Of a stretch of 64,000 nucleotides of DNA, positions 55,755 through 64,000 are shown piece after piece. Source of the stretch: Roseobacter sp. (GTDB taxonomy: Bacteria > Pseudomonadota > Alphaproteobacteria > Rhodobacterales > Rhodobacteraceae); the NCBI GenBank assembly GCA_024636495.1, contig JAGXGZ010000050.1, positions 1 through 64,000 of the forward strand, in the 5' to 3' direction. The notes under the pieces are model-generated. The model did no database searches and had not been told where the DNA came from. It saw nothing but the letters and a program-made list of their open reading frames with translations. Each line of letters starts with the position of its first letter. Position 1 is the stretch's first letter. The translations under genes were made by a program, and so were the position numbers.

Positions 55755-56588
55755 TCATTCGCGCAGCGGCGTTCCCATCAGGACGTCCAATTGCGCACCC
55801 AGCCATCCTTCGGGAATAAAATGCCCGCCGTTATGCACATCAAGGGTCACTTTGCGCCCCTTGGTACAGGTATCCCAGACCACATGCGTGGCCTCAATTC
55901 CGGGGCGCAATTCGAAGTACCCGGTGATCCGGCCATGACCGCATTGAAACACCCGCCGCCACAGCGCGACGACATTGGTCGCATCACGACCGGGGCCGCG
56001 AGGCAGGCTCATCCAGATATCATTGAGCCCGTGAATATGACGCACCTGTCGGGGCGGGTTGGGGCAATCGCTGGATTGATGGATGGTGCCGGACATGGTC
56101 ATAAGGCCAGCAATCTTGTCGCCACGCGCACAGGCATAGCGCCACGCCATCGCCGCCCCAAATGAAAACCCCGAGATGTAGATTTGGCTTTGGTCGACCG
56201 GATAGCGCTTGGCCACGTCGGCCAGCACGGCATCGGCAAAGTCTATGTCGTCTGGTGCGTCCTGCCAAAATCGCCAAGCGCGGTTCTGCGCCGAAGGACC
56301 GATCAGCATGACCCCGCGCGGTTTCGTCTCAAACCCGATGCGCGGATGATTCACCACCGTTTTGCCACGCCGCAGGAAGGCGTGAAAATGCATCATCACG
56401 GGGAGGGGTGTGACGCCGTCCCAGTCGTCGGGCAGCAGGATGTTATATTCTCGGTTCCCGAGTTGGCAGGGGGTGTCTCCGCCGCAGGTTTGGGCGATTG
56501 CGGGAAAAGACAAGAATAAAAGATTGCAGACAATGACGGATACGCCAAACAAATGGATCAATCCATGACTTTGATATCGGTTACTCAT
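55755..56588 (-). CDS. Secreted alpha/beta hydrolase (PHB depolymerase/LpqC-like esterase)
   Basis: A signal peptide ends near residue 32 (LFLSFPAIAQT). The nucleophile elbow GFSFGAAMAWRYAC, the His in DVHNGGHFIPEG and the PLPVMMHFHAF oxyanion region match the LpqC/esterase group related to poly(3-hydroxybutyrate) depolymerases and feruloyl esterases. At 277 residues it looks complete. It stands between pheS and pheT on the same strand. Confidence 0.82.
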   Translation of the reverse strand: MSNRYQSHGLIHLFGVSVIVCNLLFLSFPAIAQTCGGDTPCQLGNREYNILLPDDWDGVTPLPVMMHFHAFLRRGKTVVNHPRIGFETKPRGVMLIGPSAQNRAWRFWQDAPDDIDFADAVLADVAKRYPVDQSQIYISGFSFGAAMAWRYACARGDKIAGLMTMSGTIHQSSDCPNPPRQVRHIHGLNDIWMSLPRGPGRDATNVVALWRRVFQCGHGRITGYFELRPGIEATHVVWDTCTKGRKVTLDVHNGGHFIPEGWLGAQLDVLMGTPLRE

Positions 56589-56615
56589 GTATGAATTGGA
56601 CCACTTCGACTTTCG

Positions 56616-57191
56616 TCAAAGAATAATTGCAAATAGAGTCTGCGCGATAAAAGCTATCCCGAGAATAATCAGCACGGCCGCAGACCAATTTACAAAGTTT
56701 GAGAAGCGCCTGACAGTCCAAAACTCAACCTCGGACGCCAAACACTCAGCGCATTTTACAGAACTGATCCAAGCGGACCGTTGATTAATATAAAGGCAAT
56801 CAATAATTACAAGTTCGTTTGGCGCTATTTGAGGAATTTTGATCAGACAGTTACCTTTTTCAACCATCTTGATTTCAGATTCTCTTGGTTCAAAGATCGA
56901 AATATCGTTTGGAGTCGAGCTGAGTACAAACTCAACCCTAGTTGCTGTTTTCCTACCAACATTCTGTAGAAAGAATTTTTCTACATATATTTCGTTTGCA
57001 TTCGATTGAGCCGAGTCGTGATCATGGGGCGTGAATACTACGTTTCGCGAATTGTTCGCTCGGCCGTAGATCAACTTCACCTTCGACCTGAACATATAAA
57101 TGATAAGGGTAGCGGCTAAAGTAAAACCCAAGCCGACGACATTTGTCTGGACTTCAGATAATAATCTCCAAAGCTCCTCTAAACTCGTCAC
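56616..57191 (-). CDS. AT-rich membrane protein of unknown family between pheS and pheT
   Basis: A 191-residue protein with an N-terminal helix (about 17-35, [17 protein letters not shown]), an extracytoplasmic or cytoplasmic beta-rich middle ([20 protein letters not shown], reminiscent of an immunoglobulin-like module) and a C-terminal helix (about 168-190). By eye the gene is much less GC-rich than its neighbours and its codon use is unlike theirs. Its stop overlaps the end of pheS by four bases. It is probably a horizontal insertion; function unknown. Confidence 0.7.
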   Translation of the reverse strand: MTSLEELWRLLSEVQTNVVGLGFTLAATLIIYMFRSKVKLIYGRANNSRNVVFTPHDHDSAQSNANEIYVEKFFLQNVGRKTATRVEFVLSSTPNDISIFEPRESEIKMVEKGNCLIKIPQIAPNELVIIDCLYINQRSAWISSVKCAECLASEVEFWTVRRFSNFVNWSAAVLIILGIAFIAQTLFAIIL

Positions 57192-58261
57192 CTACTCAAC
57201 CCACCATGCAAATTCGGCTGGTCTAGACTGGCAAACCCATAATGCCGCAGCCAACGCAAATCTGAATCAAAGAACGCGCGCAGATCTGGTATCCCGTATT
57301 TCAGCATCGCGATGCGGTCGATGCCCATGCCAAAGGCAAAGCCTTGCCATTTGTCCGGGTCAACTCCACCAGAGCGCAGCACGTTCGGGTGGACCATGCC
57401 GGAGCCCAGCACCTCCATCCAGCCGTCGCCTTCGCCGATGCGCAGTTGGCCATCGACCCATGAACACTGGATATCAACCTCGGCCGAAGGCTCGGTAAAT
57501 GGGAAATGCGAGGCGCGGAAACGGGTTTTGATGCCGTCGACCTCAAAGAACGCGGCAAAGAATTCTTCCAGCGTCCATTTCAGGTTCGCCATCGAGATAT
57601 CTTTGTCGATCGCAAGACCTTCGACCTGATGGAACATCGGCGTGTGGGTCTGGTCATAGTCGGCGCGGTACACACCACCGGGGCAGATGATCCGCAGCGG
57701 CGCGCCTTGCGCCTCCATCGTGCGGATTTGCACGGGGCTGGTGTGGGTGCGCAGTACGTGCGGCGGGCGGTCGTCGCCCTCGGCACGGGCCATATAAAAC
57801 GTGTCCATTTCGGCGCGTGCAGGGTGGTGGCCGGGGATGTTCAGCGCGTCAAAGTTATACCAATCGGTGTCGATGCGCGGCCCTTCGGCGACGGAAAATC
57901 CCATCTCGGCAAAGATCGCGGTGACCTCTTCCGTTACCTGACTGACGGGGTGGATCGTGCCCTGACGGATCGCACGTGTCGGCAAGGTCACGTCCAGCCA
58001 TTCGCTGCGCAAGCGTTCATCAAGTGCTGCATCGCCCAATGCCGACTTCTTGGCCGCTAAGGCCGAGTTGATCTCGTCCTTCAAAGCATTCAGTGCCGGG
58101 CCAGCGGCCTGGCGTTCCTCAGGCGTCATCTTGCCCAGTTCACGCATTTTCAGCGCGACTTCGCCTTTCTTGCCAACTGCGGCAAGGCGAATGTCTTCCA
58201 ATGCGCACTCATCACCAGCGCTGGCGATCTGGCCCAGATATTTCGCTTTCAGGTCGTCCAT
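57188..58261 (-). CDS. pheS: Phenylalanyl-tRNA synthetase alpha subunit
   Basis: The catalytic subunit. The N-terminal coiled coil covers about residues 1-90. The class II core has motif 2 in [13 protein letters not shown] and [24 protein letters not shown], and motif 3 in [18 protein letters not shown]. At 357 residues it is of usual length. The start at 58261 is supported by homology ([11 protein letters not shown]); the frame is open further upstream without homology. Confidence 0.96.
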   Translation of the reverse strand: MDDLKAKYLGQIASAGDECALEDIRLAAVGKKGEVALKMRELGKMTPEERQAAGPALNALKDEINSALAAKKSALGDAALDERLRSEWLDVTLPTRAIRQGTIHPVSQVTEEVTAIFAEMGFSVAEGPRIDTDWYNFDALNIPGHHPARAEMDTFYMARAEGDDRPPHVLRTHTSPVQIRTMEAQGAPLRIICPGGVYRADYDQTHTPMFHQVEGLAIDKDISMANLKWTLEEFFAAFFEVDGIKTRFRASHFPFTEPSAEVDIQCSWVDGQLRIGEGDGWMEVLGSGMVHPNVLRSGGVDPDKWQGFAFGMGIDRIAMLKYGIPDLRAFFDSDLRWLRHYGFASLDQPNLHGGLSR

Positions 58262-58397
58262 ATCTGCCTCATGTCTTTGGTTCGCGCTGGTGCTAGCAGA
58301 ATTGCGCCCGAATACAAGACGCAGCGCCATTTGAACCGCGTGCTTGTGCGGGTCGCCCCCTGTGCACATAGTGCCTTCAACAGGCCGGAGGACAGAT

Positions 58398-59597
58398 ATG
58401 ACGGACGCCATAAACAGCTCAGCCTTGCCCCGCCCTGTCACCCGGCCATGGCTAGCACTTGCGGGCCTGACCTTGGGGGTGATGGTCACCAACGGGTTTG
58501 CGCGGTTTGCCTACGGGTTGATCCTGCCTGCAATGCGGTCAGAACTAAGCTGGAGCTATGCCCAAGCGGGGTGGCTTAACACGGCCAATGCGCTTGGCTA
58601 CGTGGTTGGCGCGGTACTGACGTTGATGCTGATCGGGCGGGTGGCGCCGTCCAAGCTGTTCAGCTTTGGCCTGATCGCCACCACGCTTAGCCTGCTGGCC
58701 ACCGGATACGAGGCGACAATGGGCTGGCAGACGTTCTGGCGCATTGCGGCGGGTGTGTTTGGCGCGATGTCCTTTTCCACCGCCAGCGTTTTGACCGCGC
58801 GGCTGTTTCCCGGTGATGCCCGGCGCAATGCCTTGGCGATTGCGATCCTGTTTGGCACGGGTGGCGGGCTTGGGATCATGCTGGCGGGGGCGTCTTTGCC
58901 CCTGATGCTTGAGGCATGGGGGCCGTCCTCGTGGCGCTATGGGTGGTACATTATTGGCGGGCTGAGTGTATGCGCCCTGCCACTGGGCCTTTGGGCTGCC
59001 CGCGCACTACATGTGCCAGTACCGCGCCGCGCTACGGGTGAGTCCGGGTCGTTGCGCAGGATCTGGCGGGAATTAGCGGGCTACGCATGCTTCGCCATGG
59101 GATACATAGTATATCTCACGTTTCTGGGGGCTTGGATGACAGACCAAGACGCATCGGCGCAGTTGATCGCCGGAGTTTGGGTCATTTTGGGCGTTGCACT
59201 GGTGCTGTCGCCTTTTGTCTGGCGTGGGGTCTTGGCGCGGCATAAGTCGGGCCGCCCGCTTGCGATGATCCTAAGCGGGATAGCGCTTGGATCGGCCCTG
59301 CCCGTCGTGCTGCCTGCGGGGAGTGCGATCGTCATCTCGGCCATCGTCTTTGGGCTATGCGTGTTCATGGCACCGGGTGCGATCACCAGTTTCATTCGCC
59401 AGAACCTGCCCACCGAAAGCTGGGCCGCAACGATGAGCCTGTTCACGGTTGTGTTTGCGGTTGCCCAGACGATCGGCCCCTTTGCCGCCGGAGCGATTGG
59501 CGATGCAACAGGAAACATCGGGTCTGGCCTTTTGGTGGCTGCTGCGATCCTGCTGACGGGTGCAGCGCTGGTCGCATTTCAAAAACCGCTCGACTGA
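58398..59597 (+). CDS. YbfB/YjiJ-type MFS transporter
   Basis: A 12-helix major facilitator of 399 residues. The first helix bears [19 protein letters not shown], typical of the YbfB/YjiJ group, with the usual internal repeat ([22 protein letters not shown]). The substrate is unknown. GGAGG precedes the ATG at 58398. It is divergent from pheS. Confidence 0.88.
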   Translation: MTDAINSSALPRPVTRPWLALAGLTLGVMVTNGFARFAYGLILPAMRSELSWSYAQAGWLNTANALGYVVGAVLTLMLIGRVAPSKLFSFGLIATTLSLLATGYEATMGWQTFWRIAAGVFGAMSFSTASVLTARLFPGDARRNALAIAILFGTGGGLGIMLAGASLPLMLEAWGPSSWRYGWYIIGGLSVCALPLGLWAARALHVPVPRRATGESGSLRRIWRELAGYACFAMGYIVYLTFLGAWMTDQDASAQLIAGVWVILGVALVLSPFVWRGVLARHKSGRPLAMILSGIALGSALPVVLPAGSAIVISAIVFGLCVFMAPGAITSFIRQNLPTESWAATMSLFTVVFAVAQTIGPFAAGAIGDATGNIGSGLLVAAAILLTGAALVAFQKPLD

Positions 59598-59603
59598 AAC
59601 GCA

Positions 59604-59633
59604 AAATGCCGCCCTGATATCAGGGCGGCATTT
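59604..59633. terminator. Palindromic terminator between the MFS gene and rplT
   Basis: A 30-base perfect palindrome centred on GATATC, with arms 59604-59618 and 59619-59633. It lies between convergent genes. Confidence 0.85.
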
Positions 59634-59667
59634 CGTATTCTAAGGATGCAAAGGATGCAAAGGGCGC

Positions 59668-60033
59668 TTACGCGGCCAGCGCGTCTTGTGCCTGCTTTAC
59701 AATCGCACCGAATGCGTCGGGCTCATTCACGGCCAGATCGGCCAGAACCTTACGGTCTACTTCGATGCCTGCGAGGGACAGACCATTGATGAAACGGCTG
59801 TATGTCAGCGCTTCGTCATGGCTGCGCACGGCAGCGTTGATCCGCTGGATCCACAAGGCGCGGAAATTCCGCTTGCGGTTCTTACGGTCGCGGGTTGCAT
59901 ATTGGTTTGCTTTGTCGACGGCTTGACGCGCGACCTTAAAGGTATTCTTGCGGCGGCCATAATAACCTTTGGCTGCTTTGATTACCTTTTTGTGACGGGC
60001 GTGGGTGACGACACCACCTTTTGTACGGGACAT
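59668..60033 (-). CDS. rplT: 50S ribosomal protein L20
   Basis: A 121-residue basic protein starting [20 protein letters not shown], a typical L20 start, with the RNA-binding helices and [20 protein letters not shown]. It follows rpmI by 15 bases. L20 is needed for early 50S assembly. infC, often just upstream of the pair, is not present here. Confidence 0.97.
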   Translation of the reverse strand: MSRTKGGVVTHARHKKVIKAAKGYYGRRKNTFKVARQAVDKANQYATRDRKNRKRNFRALWIQRINAAVRSHDEALTYSRFINGLSLAGIEVDRKVLADLAVNEPDAFGAIVKQAQDALAA

Positions 60034-60048
60034 ATCGGCTCTCCTATC

Positions 60049-60249
60049 TTAGCGGTCGTAGGGCATAAAGCCCTTGATGATCTTTGCATCGGCAGGACAA
60101 AGTGCTGTCGTGCCGCGTGCGTTGCGCAGGAACTTGTTGCTCCGCTTGATCATGCCGTGCTGCTTGCCGGCCTGAGCGCCGATGACCTTGCCGGTCGCCG
60201 ATACTTTAAAGCGCTTCTTAGCGCTCGACTTGGTCTTCATCTTGGGCAT
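60049..60249 (-). CDS. rpmI: 50S ribosomal protein L35
   Basis: A 66-residue protein with [20 protein letters not shown] at the start, the L35 signature, and [19 protein letters not shown]. It is the first gene of rpmI-rplT on the minus strand, with AAGGAGAC ahead of the ATG. Confidence 0.97.
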   Translation of the reverse strand: MPKMKTKSSAKKRFKVSATGKVIGAQAGKQHGMIKRSNKFLRNARGTTALCPADAKIIKGFMPYDR

Positions 60250-60366
60250 TTCCGTCTCCTTGACTTGAGTTCGGTAGATGCGCGACTCGGCATGCCACGT
60301 GGGCCGGACGCGCGGAACGAAGCTGGCGTATAGGAGGGACTGGCGGCTATGGCAAGCCCAAAAGGC

Positions 60367-60594
60367 TTACCAGAACTTGTACCTTGCGATGACATGCAAA
60401 ATCGCATCGGGGATATCTTCCAAGGCATAACCGCCCGGATGGCTGCGCAGTGCATAAACGATCAAGCCCCCCGCGATCAAGATGACCAAAGCGGATGCAC
60501 GCGGCGCACGGTTGTCCGAAAATGCCGACACGACCGACGGGATCGCGAGCGCCGACAGGCCAAGACCCAAAACCAAGGCAAGATCAGAATCCAT
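60367..60594 (-). CDS. Small two-helix membrane protein
   Basis: A 75-residue protein with helices at about 5-24 and 32-50 (ALVILIAGGLIVYAL), and a soluble tail EDIPDAILHVIARYKFW. It lies 44 bases after pyk on the same strand. The pattern looks like a conserved Rhodobacterales small membrane protein near pyk and rpmI; function unknown. Confidence 0.75.
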   Translation of the reverse strand: MDSDLALVLGLGLSALAIPSVVSAFSDNRAPRASALVILIAGGLIVYALRSHPGGYALEDIPDAILHVIARYKFW

Positions 60595-60638
60595 CGAAAT
60601 ATGCCTTTTTCAGGTGCCAGTTTACATCGTCTTCAACG

Positions 60639-62084
60639 CTACTCCGGATCGGCACTAAAGATCAAACGTTCGTCGCAAGGTGCCACACGCAAAATGTTTG
60701 TACTGCCTTCAACGTTGAAAGGTACGCCTGCGACAACGACGACCATGTCCTCGGGTCCTGCATAGCCTTCTTCACGGGCGGCACGCGCAGCGCTTACGAC
60801 GGCCATCTTGAAGCGATCCAGCCTTTCGGTCACGATACAGTTTGTACCCCAACTTAGCGTGAGCCTGCCTGCGGTTTTCGCTAGCGGCGTCAGCGCAATG
60901 ATCGGCACGCGGGGGCGTTCACGCGCAATCAACAGGGCCGTTGTCCCGCTTTGGGTAAAGCAGCAAATGGCCTTGATGTTGGTCGTCTCGGCGATCTCGC
61001 GGGCGGCAGCGACAATGCCATCGGCAACGGTCATGCGGTCAGCGGTGCGCGATGCTTCGATGATCTGCGTATAGGTCGGGTCAAGCTCGACCTCGGTTGC
61101 AACATTATCCATCGTGCGCACCGCCTCGATCGGATAGGCGCCAGCGGCGGATTCAGCTGACAACATGACCGCGTCTGCGCCCTCGTAAATCGCAGTGGCC
61201 ACATCGGAGACTTCGGCGCGGGTAGGCATCGGGCTTTCGATCATCGATTCCAGCATTTGCGTGGCAACGATCACCGGCTTGGCAGCGGCGCGGCACTTGC
61301 GAACAAGACGCTTCTGGATCGGTGGGACATTCTGGATCGGCAATTCGACACCCAGATCGCCACGCGCCACCATGATACCGTCGCTGACGGCAAGAATGTC
61401 GTCAAAGCGCTTTACAGCACTTGGCTTTTCGATCTTGGACAACAACGCGGCACGGCCTTTGGCAAGATCGCGTGCCTCAAGGACATCTTCGGGACGCTGC
61501 ACAAAACTAAGCGCCAGCCAATCCACGCCCAGATCACACACAAACTCAAGATCTGCACGGTCCTTTTCAGACAAAGCCGCCAGCGGCAGAACGACATCGG
61601 GGACGTTCACACCTTTGCGGTTTGAGATCACCCCACCAATTACAACTTCGCAATTGGCAAAGTCTGCGCCGCAATCCAACACCTTGAGACGGATTTTACC
61701 ATCGTTCACCAACAGGCTTGCGCCGGGCTCAAGAGCTGCGAAAATCTCGGGGTGGGGCAGGCAAACGCGGCTGGCGTTGCCCTCGGTTTCGTCCAGATCA
61801 AGCCGGAACGCAGCACCTTCGACCAGCAATTCGCTATCGCCGGAAAACACTCCTACGCGCAGCTTGGGGCCCTGAAGGTCGGCAAGGATACCGATTTTTG
61901 ATCCTGTTTCTTCTTCGATCTGGCGGATAATCTTGTGTTTGATGCGGATTTCATCGTGACTGCCGTGGCTCATATTCAAACGAAACACATCTGCGCCTGC
62001 TGCATGTAACGCGGATATCATTTCGTGGCTGTCCGACGCTGGTCCCAAAGTGGCCACTACTTTTACATTGCGTGTACGTTTCAT
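60639..62084 (-). CDS. pyk: Pyruvate kinase
   Basis: Catalyses the last step of glycolysis, phosphoenolpyruvate plus ADP to pyruvate plus ATP. It begins NVKVVATLGPASDSHEMISAL, has FRLNMSHGSHDE, the metal and catalytic segment SKIEKPSAV with the catalytic Lys, and MVARGDLGVELP. The C-terminal domain holds the allosteric site. At 481 residues it is normal. The start at 62084 is preferred because homologues begin MKRTRNVK. A CceR-like operator lies inside its promoter. Confidence 0.97.
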   Translation of the reverse strand: MKRTRNVKVVATLGPASDSHEMISALHAAGADVFRLNMSHGSHDEIRIKHKIIRQIEEETGSKIGILADLQGPKLRVGVFSGDSELLVEGAAFRLDLDETEGNASRVCLPHPEIFAALEPGASLLVNDGKIRLKVLDCGADFANCEVVIGGVISNRKGVNVPDVVLPLAALSEKDRADLEFVCDLGVDWLALSFVQRPEDVLEARDLAKGRAALLSKIEKPSAVKRFDDILAVSDGIMVARGDLGVELPIQNVPPIQKRLVRKCRAAAKPVIVATQMLESMIESPMPTRAEVSDVATAIYEGADAVMLSAESAAGAYPIEAVRTMDNVATEVELDPTYTQIIEASRTADRMTVADGIVAAAREIAETTNIKAICCFTQSGTTALLIARERPRVPIIALTPLAKTAGRLTLSWGTNCIVTERLDRFKMAVVSAARAAREEGYAGPEDMVVVVAGVPFNVEGSTNILRVAPCDERLIFSADPE

Positions 62085-62176
62085 ATTTGGGGTCTTCCTT
62101 CGTCGGGTTTGGGCCAATCACCGGCCCCGGTTTTGCTTGGATCGCTATGAACTAACATGGGCCATATCCAATTGGG

Positions 62177-62204
62177 ATAGTAAATATGTTAGCGTTAACA
62201 TCAA
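62177..62204 (-). promoter_or_regulatory. pyk promoter with a CceR-like operator in its spacer
   Basis: Read on the minus strand, TTGATG (62199-62204) and TACTAT (62177-62182) form a -35/-10 pair with a 16-base spacer. The near-palindrome ATGTTAGCGTTAACAT (62186-62201) sits across the spacer. It closely matches the TGTTAGCGCTAACA site that I recall for the LacI-family regulator CceR of Rhodobacter sphaeroides, which controls central carbon genes. A repressor bound here would block pyk. Confidence 0.6.
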
Positions 62205-62276
62205 AATTTCGCAAGCGGTCGGATTTTCATTCCTGTACGTCTCGCCTAGAAATACAGCCTAAAAGGTTTCAGCCGT

Positions 62277-63014
62277 ATGACATATCACCCCTTCTCGATT
62301 GACGGTCCGGATCGCCCTGCGCGATGGTTGGTCACCTGCGATCACGCCGCCAACACAGTGCCACAGACCATCGCTGGTGGCGATCTGGGCCTGGACGACG
62401 CAGATATGGAACGGCATATCGCCTATGATATCGGCGCGGCGGGGGTCTCGCGCGCCTTGGCTGAACGGCTGAACGGACCTGCGATTTTCAGCAACTTTTC
62501 GCGTCTGGTGATTGACCCGAACCGGGGCGAAGACGACCCAACACTGCTGATGAAGCTATACGACGGGACCATCATTCCCGCCAACCGCAACGCCGATCAT
62601 GCAGAGCGTGAACACCGCCTGAACACCTGTTACCGTCCCTATCATGACGCTTTGGCGAAACTGGCGGCGCGTCCTGCAACGGTGGTCGTGTCCATACACA
62701 GCTTTAACCCTCAATTGCGCGGTCGCGCCCCCCGCCCTTGGCAGATCGGCGTGCTTTATGCGCAGGACAAGCGGCTGGCGGCCCCGCTGTTAGACCGTTT
62801 GCGGCGCGAACCTGATCTGACCGTCGGCGATAATGAACCCTATTCCGGCCACCTGCCCGGCGACGCGATTGACCGTCACGCCCTGCAACAGGGGCGGCCC
62901 AACGTACTGATAGAGCTGCGCAATGATCTTATCGCTGATGCTGCTGGCCAACAGGCTTGGGCGGATCGCTTGGCCCCGATCCTTGAAACCACATTGGCGC
63001 AGACCCAACTTTGA
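62277..63014 (+). CDS. N-formylglutamate amidohydrolase family protein
   Basis: A 245-residue zinc amidohydrolase with VTCDHAANTVPQ near the N terminus (His ligand), FSRLVIDPNRGEDDPTL and VVSIHSFNP (second His), and the C-terminal IELRNDLI (Glu). It resembles the HutG2 family. No histidine-degradation genes are nearby. It is divergent from pyk with the operator between them. Confidence 0.92.
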   Translation: MTYHPFSIDGPDRPARWLVTCDHAANTVPQTIAGGDLGLDDADMERHIAYDIGAAGVSRALAERLNGPAIFSNFSRLVIDPNRGEDDPTLLMKLYDGTIIPANRNADHAEREHRLNTCYRPYHDALAKLAARPATVVVSIHSFNPQLRGRAPRPWQIGVLYAQDKRLAAPLLDRLRREPDLTVGDNEPYSGHLPGDAIDRHALQQGRPNVLIELRNDLIADAAGQQAWADRLAPILETTLAQTQL

Positions 63015-63031
63015 CCTTCAAGAGGAGAAAC

Positions 63032-63346
63032 ATGATGCCCACACAGACCGAAATCGAACTGCAAGCCGCCGCCTTTCGCCGCCTGCAACAACACCTGATG
63101 CAAGACCGTACCGATGTGCAAAACATCGACATGATGAACCTTGCTGGATTTTGCCGCAATTGCCTGTCGCGATGGTATCAAGAGGCCGCCGATGAACGCG
63201 GTATTAAAATGGGCAAGGAAGAAGCCCGCGAACTGTTTTACGGCATGACGATGGATGAGTGGAAAGCTAACCACCAGACAGACGCAAAGCCCGATCAGCA
63301 AGAGGCGTTCAAGGTCGCGTTCGAGGAAAATGTAGGGAAGGGTTGA
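63032..63346 (+). CDS. DUF1244 family protein
   Basis: A 104-residue protein with the conserved block VQNIDMMNLAGFCRNCLSRW, which contains a CxxC, and YGMTMDEWKANHQ. This is the DUF1244 family of alphaproteobacteria and some other groups; a small metal-binding role is possible. GAGGAG precedes the ATG at 63032. It follows the amidohydrolase gene closely. Confidence 0.93.
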   Translation: MMPTQTEIELQAAAFRRLQQHLMQDRTDVQNIDMMNLAGFCRNCLSRWYQEAADERGIKMGKEEARELFYGMTMDEWKANHQTDAKPDQQEAFKVAFEENVGKG

Positions 63347-63561
63347 TTCCGCAAAAGGGTTACACTCGGGGAACCGAAATACGACACCATCTGCGCAAAA
63401 TCGGGAACTTGGCTGCGCCACTGATGAGGAATGCGGCGCAATCTTAAACAGTGTCCATCATCGTATCAGAAACCATCCTAAACGATTGAAAGTTTTGACT
63501 TAGTCTAGATTCCGGCTTAGAGGATTTAGCATCAATTTACCCTCTATGGTGGTTTTCAGTG

Positions 63562-64000
63562 ATGCTTGCTCTGCTTTTTCTACCGGCACTCTTAGGCGCT
63601 GCCCTTCTGGGAAATTTTTTCGACGATAATGATGACGATGAAACCGCAAACGACGAGGCCGCTGCGGAAGAAAAGATTGTCAGCGATGGGTTTGTCGGCA
63701 CGAATGCCCCCGAGTTGCTGACCGCTGATTCCGAGGGCGGTTTTATCGCCAGCAGCGGTGGCAATGACACGATCAATGGCTCTGACAACGGTGATATCCT
63801 GCTTGGTGGTAACGGCGACGATGTGATCTTTGCGCGTGCCGGCAACGATGTGGCTTTAGGCGATGCTGGCAACGACCGCGTCTTTCTGGGCGACGGAAAT
63901 GACGCATACAGCCCCGGAGAGACGAGCTATGCCGAGCTGGCGGGCGACGATCTGGTGCGCGGCGGGGACGGCGACGACTTCATCGTCGATCTGCGCGGAT
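63562..64000 (+). CDS. RTX-type calcium-binding repeat protein, cut by the window edge
   Basis: The frame is open to the right edge. After a hydrophobic N terminus (MLALLFLPALLGAALLGNFF, about residues 1-20) comes an acidic stretch and then hemolysin-type nonapeptide repeats: SSGGNDTINGSDNGDILLGG, GNGDDVIFARAGNDVALGDA and GNDRVFLGDGND. Such repeats bind calcium and fold outside the cell. The hydrophobic start suggests a membrane anchor or signal. Type I secretion usually relies on the C terminus, which is not in view. Confidence 0.85.
   Translation, partial: MLALLFLPALLGAALLGNFFDDNDDDETANDEAAAEEKIVSDGFVGTNAPELLTADSEGGFIASSGGNDTINGSDNGDILLGGNGDDVIFARAGNDVALGDAGNDRVFLGDGNDAYSPGETSYAELAGDDLVRGGDGDDFIVDLRG

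Overview
The window is ordinary chromosomal core DNA of an alphaproteobacterium of the order Rhodobacterales, most likely the marine Roseobacter group. This rests on roughly 60 % GC by eye, an RpoHII-type heat-shock sigma factor, TrcR (DUF1013), COQ9, a DUF1467 gene beside methylmalonyl-CoA epimerase, and linkages such as rsmI-yraN-gshB and glnD near murJ-trpS. A BciA-type 8-vinyl reductase hints at present or past bacteriochlorophyll synthesis. The species cannot be named from this. I see no tRNA, rRNA, CRISPR array, prophage or insertion sequence.

Layout. 1-2.7 kb: leuA behind a leucine-rich leader peptide with competing hairpins, then a VOC protein. 2.9-9.5 kb: the rod-shape operon mreB-mreC-mreD-mrdA-rodA with ghrA behind it. 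9.6-16.4 kb: a minus-strand series (rpoHII, chaN-like, coaBC, dut, membrane-anchored ThiF/MoeB, M3 peptidase). 16.6-22.7 kb: phosphatase, GST, comM, then rsmI-yraN-gshB-hydrolase. 22.8-26.8 kb: LpoA-like lipoprotein and glnD. 26.8-29.4 kb: an accessory pocket with a less GC-rich acyltransferase-like membrane protein and bciA. 29.5-38.5 kb: murJ, a rhomboid lacking its catalytic residues, trpS, a VOC/HDAC/nitroreductase/EI24 series, mce-DUF1467, a response regulator, a GNAT enzyme and a small Flp-like membrane protein. 38.6-44.2 kb: hemerythrin, aspS, a decayed ornithine decarboxylase pseudogene, an endonuclease/exonuclease/phosphatase protein and trcR. 44.3-50.9 kb: RNase T2, two quinone oxidoreductases, BioMN-like ECF transporter genes without an S component, COQ9, rpsU, a SpoIIAA-like protein and Lrp. 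51-63.3 kb: ald, mscL, ytoQ, a phe operon in which pheS and pheT are split by two genes, an MFS transporter, rpmI-rplT, pyk with a probable CceR operator, an N-formylglutamate amidohydrolase and DUF1244. The right edge cuts through an RTX-type calcium-binding repeat gene.

Themes. Cell-wall synthesis and shape are well represented (MreBCD, PBP2, RodA, MurJ, LpoA-like activator), as are translation (aspS, trpS, pheST, rpsU, rpmI, rplT, rsmI) and nitrogen and amino-acid control (glnD, leuA attenuator, Lrp-ald). I do not see an undescribed multi-gene defence or mobile system. The most interesting signals are regulatory (leuA leader, pyk operator, CtrA-like sites) or evolutionary (ODC decay, inactive rhomboid, bciA, split pheST).
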